Shown: positions 10,844 to 21,332 of the stretch, one piece after another
Layout of the letters: each line of letters starts with the position of its first letter
Position numbering within the stretch: the first letter of the stretch is position 1
Assembly: GCA_023101725.1 (NCBI GenBank)
Contig: JALJCO010003450.1
Location: 46,390-110,389, forward strand
Length of the DNA: 64,000 bases
Origin: Atherinomorus stipes
Lineage: Eukaryota > Chordata > Actinopteri > Atheriniformes > Atherinidae
Reading direction: 5' to 3'
Program-made: the position numbers and the translations under genes
Notes under the pieces: generated by a model
What the model was told of the DNA's origin: nothing
Seen by the model: only the letters and a program-made list of their open reading frames with translations
Database searches by the model: none

Positions 10844-11158
10844 GGAGCAGCAGACGTCCTCCTGAGACGCAGCGGAGGACGCAGCGGAGGACACGGGGGG
10901 GGGGGGGGGGGTTTTCTGTGAGAAACGAGGAGCTTTCCGCTGTTGTAAACAGCGATACGTCACACACACACTCTCAGTATTCCAACGTGCCTGCTCTCCA
11001 GCATCGTTGCTCCTCTGGTCTGTGCTGCTGCTTCATCTCTCAGGCTCCGCCCCCTCCCCAGACCGGAGCCTGGAACTGGACTCTGCCGCGACGGCCATGT
11101 TGGACGTTTGGGGGGGGGGGCGGAGCAGATTTTAAACTGTTTTTGCTGATGTAATAAA
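10844..11158 (+). terminator. eif5b 3' UTR and poly(A) signal
   Basis: After the TGA at 10841-10843 the sequence has no further coding similarity. It contains two G homopolymer runs near 10900 and 11110. A canonical AATAAA lies at 11153-11158, giving a 3' UTR of about 330 bases. A second AATAAA at about 11319 sits in a near-palindromic AAATAAACTTTATT and could serve either strand. Confidence 0.8.
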
Positions 11159-11427
11159 TTCCCCTGCTTCTACCGAGACGTGCAGACGTGTTTGTGTGCC
11201 GGCTCACCGGCGTGTGGATGACCAGGGGCTCGCCTGCAGAGGTCTAGATCAGTTCCCAGCTGAGGGGACGGGTGAGACGTCCAGTCTCACCTGCAGGACA
11301 GACGTCCTCTCTGTTTGAAATAAACTTTATTCAAATGTCCAAACATGGCAGTTCGTGGTTGTTTAGATTCTCTAGCAGACGAGAAAGTCACAGACCGATT
11401 GAACTAGATCAGGTCAAATAAGTGGAG
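11159..11427. other. Intergenic sequence downstream of eif5b
   Basis: No gene or repeat was recognised here apart from the two-strand polyadenylation-like motif near 11319. In mammals a convergent gene follows EIF5B, but no coding sequence for it is visible in this window. Confidence 0.4.
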
Positions 11428-11431
11428 TTAA

Positions 11432-11898
11432 AGGGACTTGAGGCAAGATTAAGAAACGAAACTCGCGACTGCCGCGATTGGCGCTTCGGGTAACTGCAGC
11501 CACGAGCCAAGCCGTCACGGGAGCACAAACTGAAGCTATGATGCTGTTTACTCACCTTTTTCTCCGTAGTTATACTTTTTAGTGTCTTTCAGTTGATCTA
11601 GATCGTATTCTGATGGCAGAATAATCCATAACTATCGCTTACGGTGTTTTTATTTAACATGACCGTCTTTTCCTGCATCAAAACTGCAGATGTAGCGTCA
11701 TTTGATGTCATGTCCGCAGGACAGCGCGGGAAATTCGGACATCGAATTGCAGCTTTATGCAGCACACAGCCTGTTCAAGGCAACGGAGAGAAACGTGGTG
11801 GAAACGTTATTTTTGGTATTTAGCACTTCATCACCCATTAGTATGAAAAAAAGGGACATTCATGTTTGGTTTTTTTCAAATTCCTGCCTCAAGTCCCT
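11432..11898. mobile_element. TTAA-flanked MITE with 14-bp terminal inverted repeats
   Basis: The left end AGGGACTTGAGGCA is exactly inverted at the right end (TGCCTCAAGTCCCT). Both ends are flanked by TTAA, at 11428-11431 and 11899-11902. The ~467-bp interior has no transposase. TTAA target duplications are typical of piggyBac and Kolobok superfamilies, so it is a non-autonomous element of one of these; the termini alone do not decide. Confidence 0.8.
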
Positions 11899-11902
11899 TT
11901 AA

Positions 11903-12784
11903 GGTGTTGCATTCTGGGTAATGTCTCTGGCCATGAATGAAGAGTCCAGCAGAGACGTTCGTCGGCAAACCTTCATGTGTTCCCATGTCTCTGCGAACGT
12001 GTGCTCCTGCTGTACAAACCAGCGTAGACATGATCGTAAAAAGGACCGTACAATACGACCCACGGGTGATTTATGAAAACGTTCGTATCGGACCAATCTG
12101 GTAGTGCGAACAAAAGCGTGTTTATCAATACCATGGCTGAAATCCATCGTAATTAACCTGTCACGCCCACGGTTACGCCCTTCCATGGTTCAGAGACCTC
12201 GCCCAGCGAGCTTGAACCATGGACAGATTCTGCCAAACATGAAACTTTTGGGGGGAGGGGGGTCAAGATGGAAATCCCCAGTTGAGAGGTGGGAAAGAAT
12301 AAAGAGGTGCAGTTTGGCAGCTTGAAACCGGAGTCAGAGACGTGCACAAAAACGCCGCACGGAAGAGGATCAGTCAGCCTCACCGGTGTTGAACGGACTC
12401 CAGATGAGATATAAATAAGTATAAGTAACATCTGTAGGCCTAGCTTACATGGTTTATTCGTTATTAAGTTTAATAATAGCCCATATCTGATACAAAGAAA
12501 GAAGTCAATGCTTTAGCCTGTAGGTCAAGAGAAAGTGGTCCAATCTAAAACTCTCCACCAAAACGGGTTTCTACCCTGAAGCGTGGCGTCCGGTGCGGCC
12601 AGATCCGTGAGCTAACTCTACCGAGCCGGTATATCCGCGGCCTCAAACACACGATCAGATCATAACTGTCATCAGGGAGGGAACAGCTCGGTAGCTACAT
12701 TAGTAATTATGCCTGAATCATTTCATAAATCAGTACAACACCGCCTCCGCTGCAGCAGGGGGCGCCACCGCTTCCTTCACCCCC
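11903..12784. other. Unassigned intergenic DNA
   Basis: No convincing ORF, RNA gene or repeat was recognised in this ~880-bp stretch. Confidence 0.3.
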
Positions 12785-13520
12785 ATTATTTATTTATTTT
12801 ATTTCCTTCATTCTTTTTCAGACCCAGTTGATGACAGGCAACATACACAATATATAAATTTATACACAGGCACGAAAGTATATAGACACATACATATGCA
12901 TTTTCCTGCCCAGCCTTAATAATTTATCTTTCAAACACATGCATAACTTTTTTTGTCCGAAAAAAGGGAGGAGGCTGAAGTAAAAAATACTTATCTAGGC
13001 CTGTCCCCTTGTATTCATTTCTTCCAAAATAATGACTGTTTGGCAAATTAAACTCCCACACCATATCAAACTATCCTATTAAATTTCCATTATTGTAAAT
13101 AAAGAAAAAAATAGATAAAATAACATAAATCACAACAGAGAAAATGGCAACAGAGTAAATCCTCATTCAATTTCCAAGCTGTACTTATTGAGCATGTCAT
13201 TTTTGAAAAGCCGTGTGAATCGTTTTTATTCCATCATCTAACTCCTGTGATTCATAGACAATCATACTTGGTATTTGTTCTTACCAATTCTTATTGCTCG
13301 TTTCTGTATGATGTAAATAGATTCTGTATTTGTTTTATAAGTACTTCCTCATACTTCCACACAATAAGTCAAGTAGGGAAGTATAAAAGAACAATACAAA
13401 GTATATAATGAAGCCAGATTGACCAAATGTTTAGCTCTGAGTAACGCTGCAATAGATTTAGACTCCTTCTATGTAGTTAATATGTGATTTCCAATTTAAT
13501 TTGTCATTCAGCTCTGAAAA
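12785..13520 (-). pseudogene. Degenerate LINE reverse transcriptase 3' end
   Basis: Minus-strand translation, with frameshifts and stops, gives LNDKLNWKSHINYI, then SLYTLYCSFILPYLTYC, then ESIYIIQKRAIRIGKNKYQV and FKNDMLNKYSLEIE. These are in the order of the C-terminal end of a Jockey-superfamily reverse transcriptase (CR1/L2/Rex group). The 3' UTR runs toward an (ATTT)-like tract near 12785. It is a dead, 5'-truncated copy. Confidence 0.72.
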
Positions 13521-14127
13521 CAGTTCAAAGGTCCCGACTCTTCCGCTACACCAGCAAGATGGCGTCCGATTAGTGCAAGTCATGTGCTGCATTTTGAACT
13601 TCGTTTTCGGGGGTTATTAGGACATGCGGGTATTTCAGAGCTCTGAATTTTGGCTTAAATGACACCATGAACGCACCACACACTCAAAAAGAGTGTTTGA
13701 AGTGCGCGGTCTGAGACACGGCCAGAGTCTACCAACTGAGCGCTTATACAACTTTAAGGTATTGATTACTTATTAGAAACGTCAGATCAGCTCCCGTCTC
13801 CTTATCCACCTTCTTCAGCTGTCACAGCTCAGACAGGACAACGTCACATCCCTCTGCCTCATGCACCAGAGGAGGAGGAGGAGGATGAAGACCTGACCAA
13901 AAATAAGAAACAGCAGCTTTATTAGCCACATTAGCCACTTAGCTCTGTCATGTCTGACTGGGAAGAAATGAGCAATGTTTAAAGCTTTGAGGCTTATCAC
14001 TACCTACATGATGATGATGATGATGATGATGAGCACCCAAGAACACTACAGAGCAGAAAAACAATTAAAACCAGGAAGCTGAAACACTAAACATAACATG
14101 TACCACATAAAACCAATATTGGACTGA
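13521..14127. other. Unassigned DNA with an (ATG)n microsatellite
   Basis: A trinucleotide tract of about nine ATG/GAT units lies at 14007-14033. The rest shows no gene or clear repeat. The left part contains a T/A-rich palindromic stretch suggestive of a decayed DNA transposon, without usable ends. Confidence 0.35.
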
Positions 14128-14743
14128 CGAGAGGCGAGCGGCTCCTTGCAACGAGCTCCCGATCAGAAATCGTGAATAGCTAGAAATCAAACCTGTTTGA
14201 TATTCTGGTCGTGGCTCGTGAGTGAATCGCATGTTGAAGTGGAGCCTCGACCGGACTGAGAAGTCTTTTCTCCGAGATTTTCACCTTTCACATGTGCGAA
14301 AACAGAAATAGAAGTAAACCAGAGGCAGCATGGCGACCCGGCGTGTCATTGGGACGGAGTTCTGGTTGTAGAACCGACAGACCGTCCAGCCCACGTCTGC
14401 TCAGACAATTCCTCGTCCATACACGACGTCACCGTTTATTTTTGGCGAATTCTTCACAAAGAAAGAACGCAAATTGCAAAGCTCGTTTTTTTGGTGATAG
14501 CATACTGTTGTTGACTTCTTCTTCTACTACTAGCTGTATTTATTGTGTTGCATGTCGGGATTGTTCAAGACCCCAACGTGTCTTTGAGAACATACAGTGT
14601 GAGTAGGCAGAGCGCATCCGAGCGTCGGTTCGTACAGTACTAGGACAAACATTGCAAAATGGGAACTTTTAAACTCTGCAACTGATTCACACAATTTGGG
14701 TTGCAGCTGCGAGCAACGATTGAAAAAATCGCAGTGTATCCCA
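14128..14743 (-). mobile_element. Repeat R copy 1 (holds the empty L1 target site)
   Basis: Reverse complement of the unit at 34161-34717 plus 39885-39930 and of 53060-53635. It starts (minus sense) with GGGATACACTGCGATTTTTT. In this copy the sequence AGAAATCGTGAATAG occurs once, at 14165-14179. The same 15 bases flank the L1 at 34733-39884 as a duplication, so R1 is the unoccupied site. R has imperfect terminal inverted repeats in its most complete copy and is probably a non-autonomous DNA transposon. Its far end is missing here. Confidence 0.75.
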
Positions 14744-14933
14744 GACTTTACACAAACCAAATGTTTGGACAATATTGACATGTTTTCACTGTCCAATAGG
14801 GGATTATCACGCTTCCGTGTTCCGAACTTCCGGTTTGAAACAGTTAGACGGCCCACTTCCGGTCCAGTTCAATGTCCCTGATTTACTTCGTAGATAACGT
14901 GAATAAACGCCGACCCTACTGAAATTTTTACGG

Positions 14934-15843
14934 ATTCCAGACTGAAGTGATACTAAGGAGGAAGTGGATCAAAGCGATTCTCCAGAGTGAAGGGCCGAAC
15001 TTTATAATAAAACAACGTAGCATGTTTGTTTGTAGCCGGTGGGGCACAACACCGGCATGCTAGCATTAGCCAGCTAGCGTTTACCGACGTGCTTAACTTG
15101 TGCGTCTTAAAACACACAAACATCTGAAAATCGGGTCTGTACCCCCCCGTTTCCAGTGGAACAACTGGGGACTGCCAAGGAAGGAGACGCTTTCAGATGC
15201 TTGTGTGTTTTCAGCCGCACAAAGTTAGGCACGTCATCAAGCTGGCTAATGCTAACCTGCTAACAGTAGTCTGTCAGCTACTACTCTGTTAAACTTTGTA
15301 AATTGGATAAACGCCAATGCCAAGTTTTCATTCCAGACTGAAGTGATGCTGAGGAAGAAGTGGATCAAAACGATCGATTCGCCGCGGTGAAGGACCGAAC
15401 TTTATAATAAAACGACACACGTTTGTTTGTGGCCGGCAGAATATACAGTCGTGTTAGCCTGTAAGCATTAGCCAGCTTGATGATGTGCCTAACTTTGTGC
15501 AGCTGAAAACACACAAGCATCTGAAAGCGTCTCCTTTCTTGGCAGTCCCCAGTTGTTCCACTGGAAACGGGGAGGTACAGACCCGATTTTCAGATGTTTG
15601 TGTGTTTTAAGACGCACAATGTTAAGCACGTCAGTAAACACTAGCTGGCTAATGCTAGCATGCTGTGAAGTGTCAGTGTTGTGCCCCACCGGCGACAAAC
15701 AAACGTGTGTTTTATTATAAAGTTCGGCCCTTCACCGCGGTGAATCGATCGCTGTGATCCAGCTTTTGATCCAGGATCACTTCGGTCTGGAATGAAAACT
15801 TAAGTATGTTTGGAGTTTATCCGATTTATACAGTATAACAGAG
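14934..15843. repeat. Long inverted repeat, nested foldback MITE
   Basis: Sequence from ~14934 to ~15290 is inverted at ~15440-15795, with matches such as CATCTGAAAATCGGGTCTGT and GGAACAACTGGGGACTGCCA. An extra direct copy of the arm start lies at 15331-15440. Segment 15288-15843 alone looks like a ~555-bp element with ~150-bp inverted ends starting TGTTAAACTTTGTAAATTGG. The arrangement implies one foldback element joined to or inserted in a relative. No coding capacity. Confidence 0.8.
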
Positions 15844-15894
15844 CAGGAACGGCTGTCGTTAAATGAAGGGGTGTAGGTTTATTTTTTTAAAGGA

Positions 15895-17960
15895 GAAGTA
15901 AATCAAAAAAAAAAAAAAAAAAAATAAGAAAAAAAAAAAAAAAATAAGAATTACTAAAAATTTTAATAAAAATAATAAAAAAATAATAAAAATAAAAACC
16001 CCGGGAAAAAGAGAAAAAAAAAAATAAAAGAAAAAAAAAGAGTTAAAAAAGAGAATGGCTTTCCGTCCACATTTTTTGTCTGTGCCACCACGGGGGGGGC
16101 ACGGGGGGGGGAGGGGAATTGTTGGGGGGGGTGGTGGGGGGTGGGGATTAAAAGGGATTTAATTTAAAAGGATTTATAAAAGGGGACAAACGGGGGTAAG
16201 AAAAAAAAAAACAAGAAAAAATAAAAATTTGGGGGGGAAAAAAACCTGTCCCTGATTATTCTTCTGCAGATAAATAACTGTCAGAGAGGTAAAGTCATAT
16301 AAAATTTTTATAAAATAAATGGGGGAAAAGCGGATAAAAACCCAAAACTATTTAATACTGAAAAGATATAAAGAAACAGAGACTCAATATTGTTTCGATA
16401 AATGAAGAAAAGATTGGAGAACAATAAAAAAATGTAAAAGAGAAGTATAAAGGTTAAATTATAAATAAAAAAAAATATCATATAAAAAAAAAAATCACAA
16501 ATAAATAATATTAATTATAATAATAATAATGTGTTAAAAAAAAAAACGATAATATATATTCTTAAATATTAAAAAAGGCAAAAAGGCGCTAAAAAGAAAA
16601 TCTGATATAGGGGTGGGTATATTTTTAGAAGAAAGAAGAAAATAACTTCAAGTCATGAGTAATAAAAATAGAGAAAAGGGGAAAGATGAAAGAATTCGGG
16701 AGTTAAAAAACAGAATCCAGGGAGAAAGGGGGGAGAGAGTTGGTAATGTCCTTAAACCATCGGAGCGATATTTAAAATCATGGCTTTCTTCAGTATCAAC
16801 CGCTAAAAATCCGAAATTAACCAACTCTAATCCGAAAGGGGTTCAAACCTGGATTGGAACGTGGCCGGGAAGGATGGCATAAAAAATGCGGCCATGCATA
16901 AGGGTGTGAGAAAAGTAATTAGTGTTGGGGAAAGAGTGGCGCTCGGGGGCGGGGCGGTGAAGCTTTGATCAGTGAAGCTTTGCCGGTCCACGTAAGATAA
17001 ACCCAAGAAGTATATATGGAACCCAAAAAAAAGAAAACCAGGAAAAAAAGAAAACAAACCGAAAAAAAAAGAAAAAGAGACAGAGTTTAAAAAAAAGAAA
17101 TACAAACATAATAAAAAAAACCCGCGAGAGGGTAAAAAGAAAAGAAGAAATAAAAGAAGGGTAAGAGAGAAAAAGAAGTAAAGAAAAGAAAAGAAACCTA
17201 ACGGAAAACATAGGGGGAAAAATGAAAATAAGAAGATAATCAAAGGGATGTAGCGGGGCGTGAGGGTGGGGGAGGGAACGGGGCAAAGAGGAGGTCATAA
17301 GGGGTGGGCGGGCGGGGTAGGTGAAATCATGGACAATGTCCCCGGGGAGTCGGAGGGACCGGGAGGGGGGGGGCGTGAGGGAAAAGGCGTAACCGGGCAA
17401 TAAACTAAACAGTAACTAACCGCAGCTCGAGGGAGGAGTGCGGGGGGCCGCAGGGGACGAGGATTGCAGATAATGATCACAAGGGGGCGACGAGGGCGCG
17501 TAAGATTGACATCAAAAAGGATATAATGATCATATGTTCCCGTAATGGTCGCTAAATTTTCTATATTCTCGGGGACCCGGGGGTCATGAAATTTTATTGT
17601 TAGGAAGTTAAGAATGAAGAGGCGGATTGTTAAGTAGTTAAAAGATAAAAAATATTAACATGGGACTTTTTAAGATAGTCCGGTAAAATCAGAAAACTGG
17701 CTGACGGGTGTGGGTGGGGAAAAAAAAAAAGAGCGGGGGTATTGTAGGGAGGGGAGGCATGCGGAGGACGATGGAACGGTACAGCCGCGAAGGGAGGAAA
17801 AATTTAACACCAGATAGAAGGGGGCGATCCGGGGGAGGGAGGGCCGGGGACAGGTTGGGCCCGGGAACCCGGCTGGCGGGGATAATGGAAAACCTTAATG
17901 GCAAAAATTATAACACTTCGCCAATCGGAGAGCGAAAAATCCGCAGGGTATATTCCGAGA
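15895..17960. other. Purine-skewed low-complexity tract
   Basis: About 2 kb in which the plus strand is dominated by A and G: poly(A) with scattered T, G runs such as those at 16093-16150 and 17340-17470, and almost no conserved words. Open frames here are compositional. It could be a decayed purine-rich satellite or a low-quality assembly segment. The boundaries are gradual. Confidence 0.6.
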
Positions 17961-18392
17961 GACAACGCTGCACACTGACTTCCTGCATACTTCACTGCCT
18001 ATACAGACCCGCGGATTACTTAGTCACGCGGCTTAAGGACGGAAAGCATCGCACAGGATCTGGATGTTGGAATGGCCTTCAGCTTCGCCTTCATTAGTCC
18101 ATCTCAACTGAACAACGTTATATCATGTTAAAGTTAAGGAAGATGGGGGGTAGGGGATGCTCAATGGGCTGGCGAGAGCCTAAAAACTTCATGGCATTTA
18201 TAAAAAATTATGAAATTCTAATTTAATAATTATTTATTTCATTAACAATAAAAATAGAGAAAGAGAAAACAATCGGCCAAAATTTGAAGAAAAATATGGA
18301 AAGCACCAACACTCATGGCCCGGAAGAGGAAGTGTCCAAAATCCGGGAACTTCCGGTAAGCGTGATAATCCCCTATGGAATCATACAGACAC

Positions 18393-18464
18393 AGGGGGTG
18401 CCCAGATTTGAACCAGAGACCTCTTGATCTGCAGTCAAATGCTCTGCCACTGAGCTGCACCCCC
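18393..18464 (-). tRNA. tRNA-Cys (GCA)
   Basis: Minus-strand 72-nt cloverleaf. Acceptor GGGGGTG pairs with CACCCCC, with U as discriminator. The anticodon loop CTGCAGA gives GCA, and the T arm contains GGTTCAAATC. The A box has CAGCTCAGTGG. No T4 run follows within 40 bases. Part of the Cys-Thr-Gln-Met-Arg cassette at 18.4-19.5 kb. Confidence 0.9.
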
Positions 18465-18857
18465 ATGACAAGCTGGAAAAGAGGTGGGAGTTCAAGACAC
18501 ATTGTTTCTTGCCGTTGAAGACAAAAGGAAAAGTGTGCCAGCAGAGAACAGAAAATAACATCTTGACAAAATGAAAGATGAACATGATCTCCATCTGGCC
18601 CATCTCCTTTCAGTCAGTACCTCAGAAAATGTACATGTTTCATCTCCATAACTGATCAGCGGGGAATCCTGCTTTAGAAACAACTCTTTGCTCTGCCATT
18701 AAAAACATTTAGAGACTAGTTTTCCTTGGTGTCATCATGCATGTGTAGTTTGTACATTGGTTAAAGGACTTAACGTGTGAGTTTGCTCATAATGGTTTGA
18801 AATAAACATGACAAACAATCCCTACAGGAAACAAGGACATGTGGCCCCCCACCTGAC

Positions 18858-18931
18858 AGGTACTGCTGGGATTTGAACTCAGGATCTCCTGTTTACAAGA
18901 CAGGTGCTTTCACCAACTAAGCCACAGCACC
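18858..18931 (-). tRNA. tRNA-Thr (TGT)
   Basis: Minus-strand 74-nt cloverleaf. Acceptor GGTGCTG pairs with CAGTACC with one G-U. D arm is GGCTTAGTTGGTGAAAGC, anticodon loop CTTGTAA gives TGT, and the T loop is TTCAAAT. The flanking sequence gtttgtcatgtttatttc recurs beside every Thr copy in the window. Confidence 0.9.
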
Positions 18932-19059
18932 TGGATACCCCATACCTGAGGAAAAGCATATGTGCACTCAGAGGATGACGGTAAATTCTCAATGATTGGT
19001 GATGACGTCTATAGACGATGCAAACGTGGCTTGTTTCCTTCATGCAGGGATGGAGGAAG

Positions 19060-19131
19060 GGTTCCATGGGGTAATGGTCAGCACTCTGGACTCTGAATCC
19101 AGTGATCTGAGTTCAAGTCTCAGTGGAACCT
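19060..19131 (+). tRNA. tRNA-Gln (CTG)
   Basis: 72-nt cloverleaf. Acceptor GGTTCCA pairs with TGGAACC, anticodon loop CTCTGAA gives CTG, and the T arm is GAGTTCAAGTCTC. It closely resembles vertebrate tRNA-Gln-CTG apart from a G in place of T in the A box (TGGGGTAATGG). It is separated from the divergent Thr gene by a ~128-bp spacer that is conserved at 33170-33284 and 51211-51338. Confidence 0.88.
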
Positions 19132-19139
19132 CATGTCTG

Positions 19140-19290
19140 TCATTTGTCCCAGTGGATTTCTAGATTTTATATTTTTATCTTATAGTTTCTTATACTTCAT
19201 TATCTGCACGGTGGGTGTGAGAGGACTGTAATTTCATCTGTGTGGTCTGTCTAACATGGGGCACATTTGACAATAAAGTTGACTTTGACT
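19140..19290 (+). mobile_element. LINE/SINE 3' tail fragment
   Basis: Ends with GGGGCACATTTGACAATAAAGTT followed by GACTTTGACT, a common teleost retroposon 3' tail. It matches the 3' end of the longer element at 51440-52250. Relative to that copy, most of the element is missing here. Confidence 0.7.
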
Positions 19291-19376
19291 AGTCTGTAGT
19301 CACCATGACTGATCACAGAGACCTTGCTGCCATCCTGAGTGCACATATGCTTTTCCTCGGGTGAAAAAAGAGCAGC

Positions 19377-19450
19377 TAGCAGAGGATGGTTCAGGTCCAT
19401 CAACCTCTGGGTTATGAGCCCAGCATACTTCTGCTGTGTTGGTCCACAGA
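19377..19450 (-). pseudogene. tRNA-iMet-like (CAT) pseudogene next to Arg
   Basis: The 3' half matches vertebrate initiator tRNA-Met: CTGGGCTCATAACCCAGAGG and the acceptor end CCTCTGCTA. The anticodon is CAT. The T loop is altered and the 5' part (acceptor and A box) is rearranged. A T6 run follows 7 bases downstream on the minus strand (19364-19369), a good pol III terminator for the Arg-Met pair. It begins one base after the Arg gene. Confidence 0.75.
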
Positions 19451-19451
19451 T

Positions 19452-19524
19452 CACCCCAGATGGGACTTGAACCCACATACTGTGGCTTAGGAGGCCAGTG
19501 CCTTATCCATTAGGCCACTGGGGC
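19452..19524 (-). tRNA. tRNA-Arg (CCT)
   Basis: 73-nt cloverleaf. Acceptor GCCCCAG pairs with CTGGGGT with G discriminator. A box is in GTGGCCTAATGGATAAGG, anticodon loop CTCCTAA gives CCT, and the T arm has GGGTTCAAGTCCC. One anticodon-stem pair is a C-C mismatch in this copy (GCCAC for GCCAG), so function is less certain. Confidence 0.82.
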
Positions 19525-19854
19525 TGCACCTGCTCACTCACATCAGGGCCATACGGTTACAGCCACACATGCATACATTCAATGTAGGCATCTCTTCCTC
19601 CATCAGTAGCATTCACACCAGTGGAAATAGCTATTCCTAACTGAGGAGGAGCATCCTGGGATGACGGCCGTCAGCTGTGCTCTTTCCAGTACTGTTGAGT
19701 CAGTACCGAGCAAAATATCTGACTATTGCAAAAGTGTAGCACATGAATCTGAAGAGAGATTGCTGAAGCCTCTGCATACAGTCAACTTTGCACTTTATTG
19801 TTGAATCCATTGAAGTATTTCCAGTGATTATAGCGTGGGCTTTCCTATAGCGTG

Positions 19855-20747
19855 GGTATAAACAGGTGAATTTATCCGTACATATTGTTAGAGGGAGAGT
19901 ATGGTACGATAATCTTCTCGCCTGCTTATTCATTGGAAATAGAAGACTCTTTTCTGGATTAATTTCATAACCAGATGCATTCCCAAATTCCTTGATAATT
20001 CCAAGGGCTATTGAAATGCTCGTAGCAGGACTTGACAGGTAAAGGAGGAGGTTATCAGCATATAAAGAGAGCCTATGGCTCTGCTCACCTCTGTGGATCC
20101 CTTCAACTTCAGCAGCATTTCTCAGGATTATTGCAAGGGGCTCAATGGCGATATCAAAGAGGAGAGGCGATAAGGGGCATCCCTGCCTTGTTCCCCGAAA
20201 CAGAGGGAAAGGTTCAGATATGACATTGTTTGTTCTTACCATGGTCTGAGGGTTTGCATAAATAATCTCAATCCATGAACGGAATTTAGGGCCAAATCCA
20301 AATTTTTCAAGGGCTGTGAACAGATAGAAATACTCTATTCTATCAAAAGCTTTGTGGGCATCTAAGGAGATCACAACCTCAGGCTCCTTGTTGTCCTTGG
20401 CCGTGTATATCACATTAAACAGGCGACGTAGGTTAGTGGAAAGTTGACGACCAGTAACAAACCCTGTCTGATCTGGATGGATTATTTTACCAACAACAGG
20501 CTCAATCCTAGCCGCCAGCACTTTAGTCAATATCTTATAATCACAGCCAAGTAAACTGATTGGGCGATACGATTCACATTTAAGCGGGTTCTTATTCTTC
20601 TTAAGAAGTACTGAAATCACAGCCTGTGACATTGTTGGAGGCAAAGCTTTTTTATCAAGAACCTCATTATACACTCTACAGAGCAGGGGTATCAGGTTAG
20701 AAGCAAATGTTTCATAAAAGTCACTCGGGAACCCATCAGTACGGTGG
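19855..20747 (-). pseudogene. L1-clade ORF2 reverse transcriptase fragment
   Basis: Minus-strand frame from 20747 to about 19855 encodes [56 protein letters not shown] and GTRQGCPLSPLLFDIAIEPLA, all typical of L1-clade RT. The catalytic box reads YADN instead of YADD, so the second catalytic Asp is lost. The fragment lacks endonuclease and C-terminus. It joins a 42-bp tandem array at 20757 on its 5' side and tRNA-cassette spacer on its 3' side. Confidence 0.92.
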
Positions 20748-20756
20748 CCGGGAAGT

Positions 20757-21170
20757 GCAAAACATTAACACATTTACCTGAAACACTTTTGCAAGTTTAA
20801 CAAAACACTTATACAAGTTCAACAAAACACGAATGCAAATTAAAAAACACTTATACAAGTTCAACAAAACACGAATGCAAGTTAAAAAACACTTATACAA
20901 GTTCAACAAAACACGAATGCAAGTTAAAAAACACTTATACAAGTTCAACAAAACATGAATGCAAGTTAAAAAACACTTATACAAGTTCAACAAAACACGA
21001 ATGCAAGTTAAAAAAAACACTTATACAAGTTCAACAAAACACGAATACAAGTTAAAAAACACTTATACAAGTTCAACAAAACAGAATGCAAGTTAAAAAA
21101 AACACTTATACAAGTTCAACAAAACACGAATGCAAGTTAAAAAAAAAACTCTTATACAAAGACACGACCC
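20757..21170. repeat. 42-bp tandem array
   Basis: About nine copies of a 42-bp unit: CACTTATACAAGTTCAACAA then AACACGAATGCAAGTTAAAA. Since 42 is a multiple of 3, the minus strand stays open with a 14-residue period rich in Leu, Cys and Lys. It is taken as a satellite, not a gene. Confidence 0.9.
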
Positions 21171-21210
21171 GGAAGATATTGGTGGCGATTGCTGCACTGT
21201 GTGTTCTTTC

Positions 21211-21221
21211 TTTCCTTTTTT

Positions 21222-21297
<76 letters not shown>

Positions 21298-21332
21298 TCC
21301 TTCTTTCTTTCTTTTTTTCTTTCTTTCTTATT
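21211..21332. repeat. (TTTC)n microsatellite
   Basis: About 28 TTTC/CTTT units in an almost pure pyrimidine strand. The ORFs in all frames here (Phe/Leu/Ser or Lys/Glu/Arg repeats) are artefacts. Confidence 0.95.

Noticed and set aside
10482..11154. Long ORFs across the 21-bp array and eif5b end, both strands
   Set aside because: Repeat-derived Arg/Pro/Gly periodicity. The true eif5b exon 10736-10843 is in another frame and matches the family.
11159..12431. Search for a convergent neighbour gene downstream of eif5b
   Set aside because: No exon of any recognisable gene was found. The small ORFs here lack conservation signals.
14292..14856. ORFs on both strands at 14.3-14.9 kb
   Set aside because: They lie in repeat R, whose copies at 34.2 and 53.1 kb do not keep the frames.
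17708..18097. 129-codon plus-strand ORF near the purine-rich tract
   Set aside because: Low-complexity composition, no domain, no splice or promoter support.
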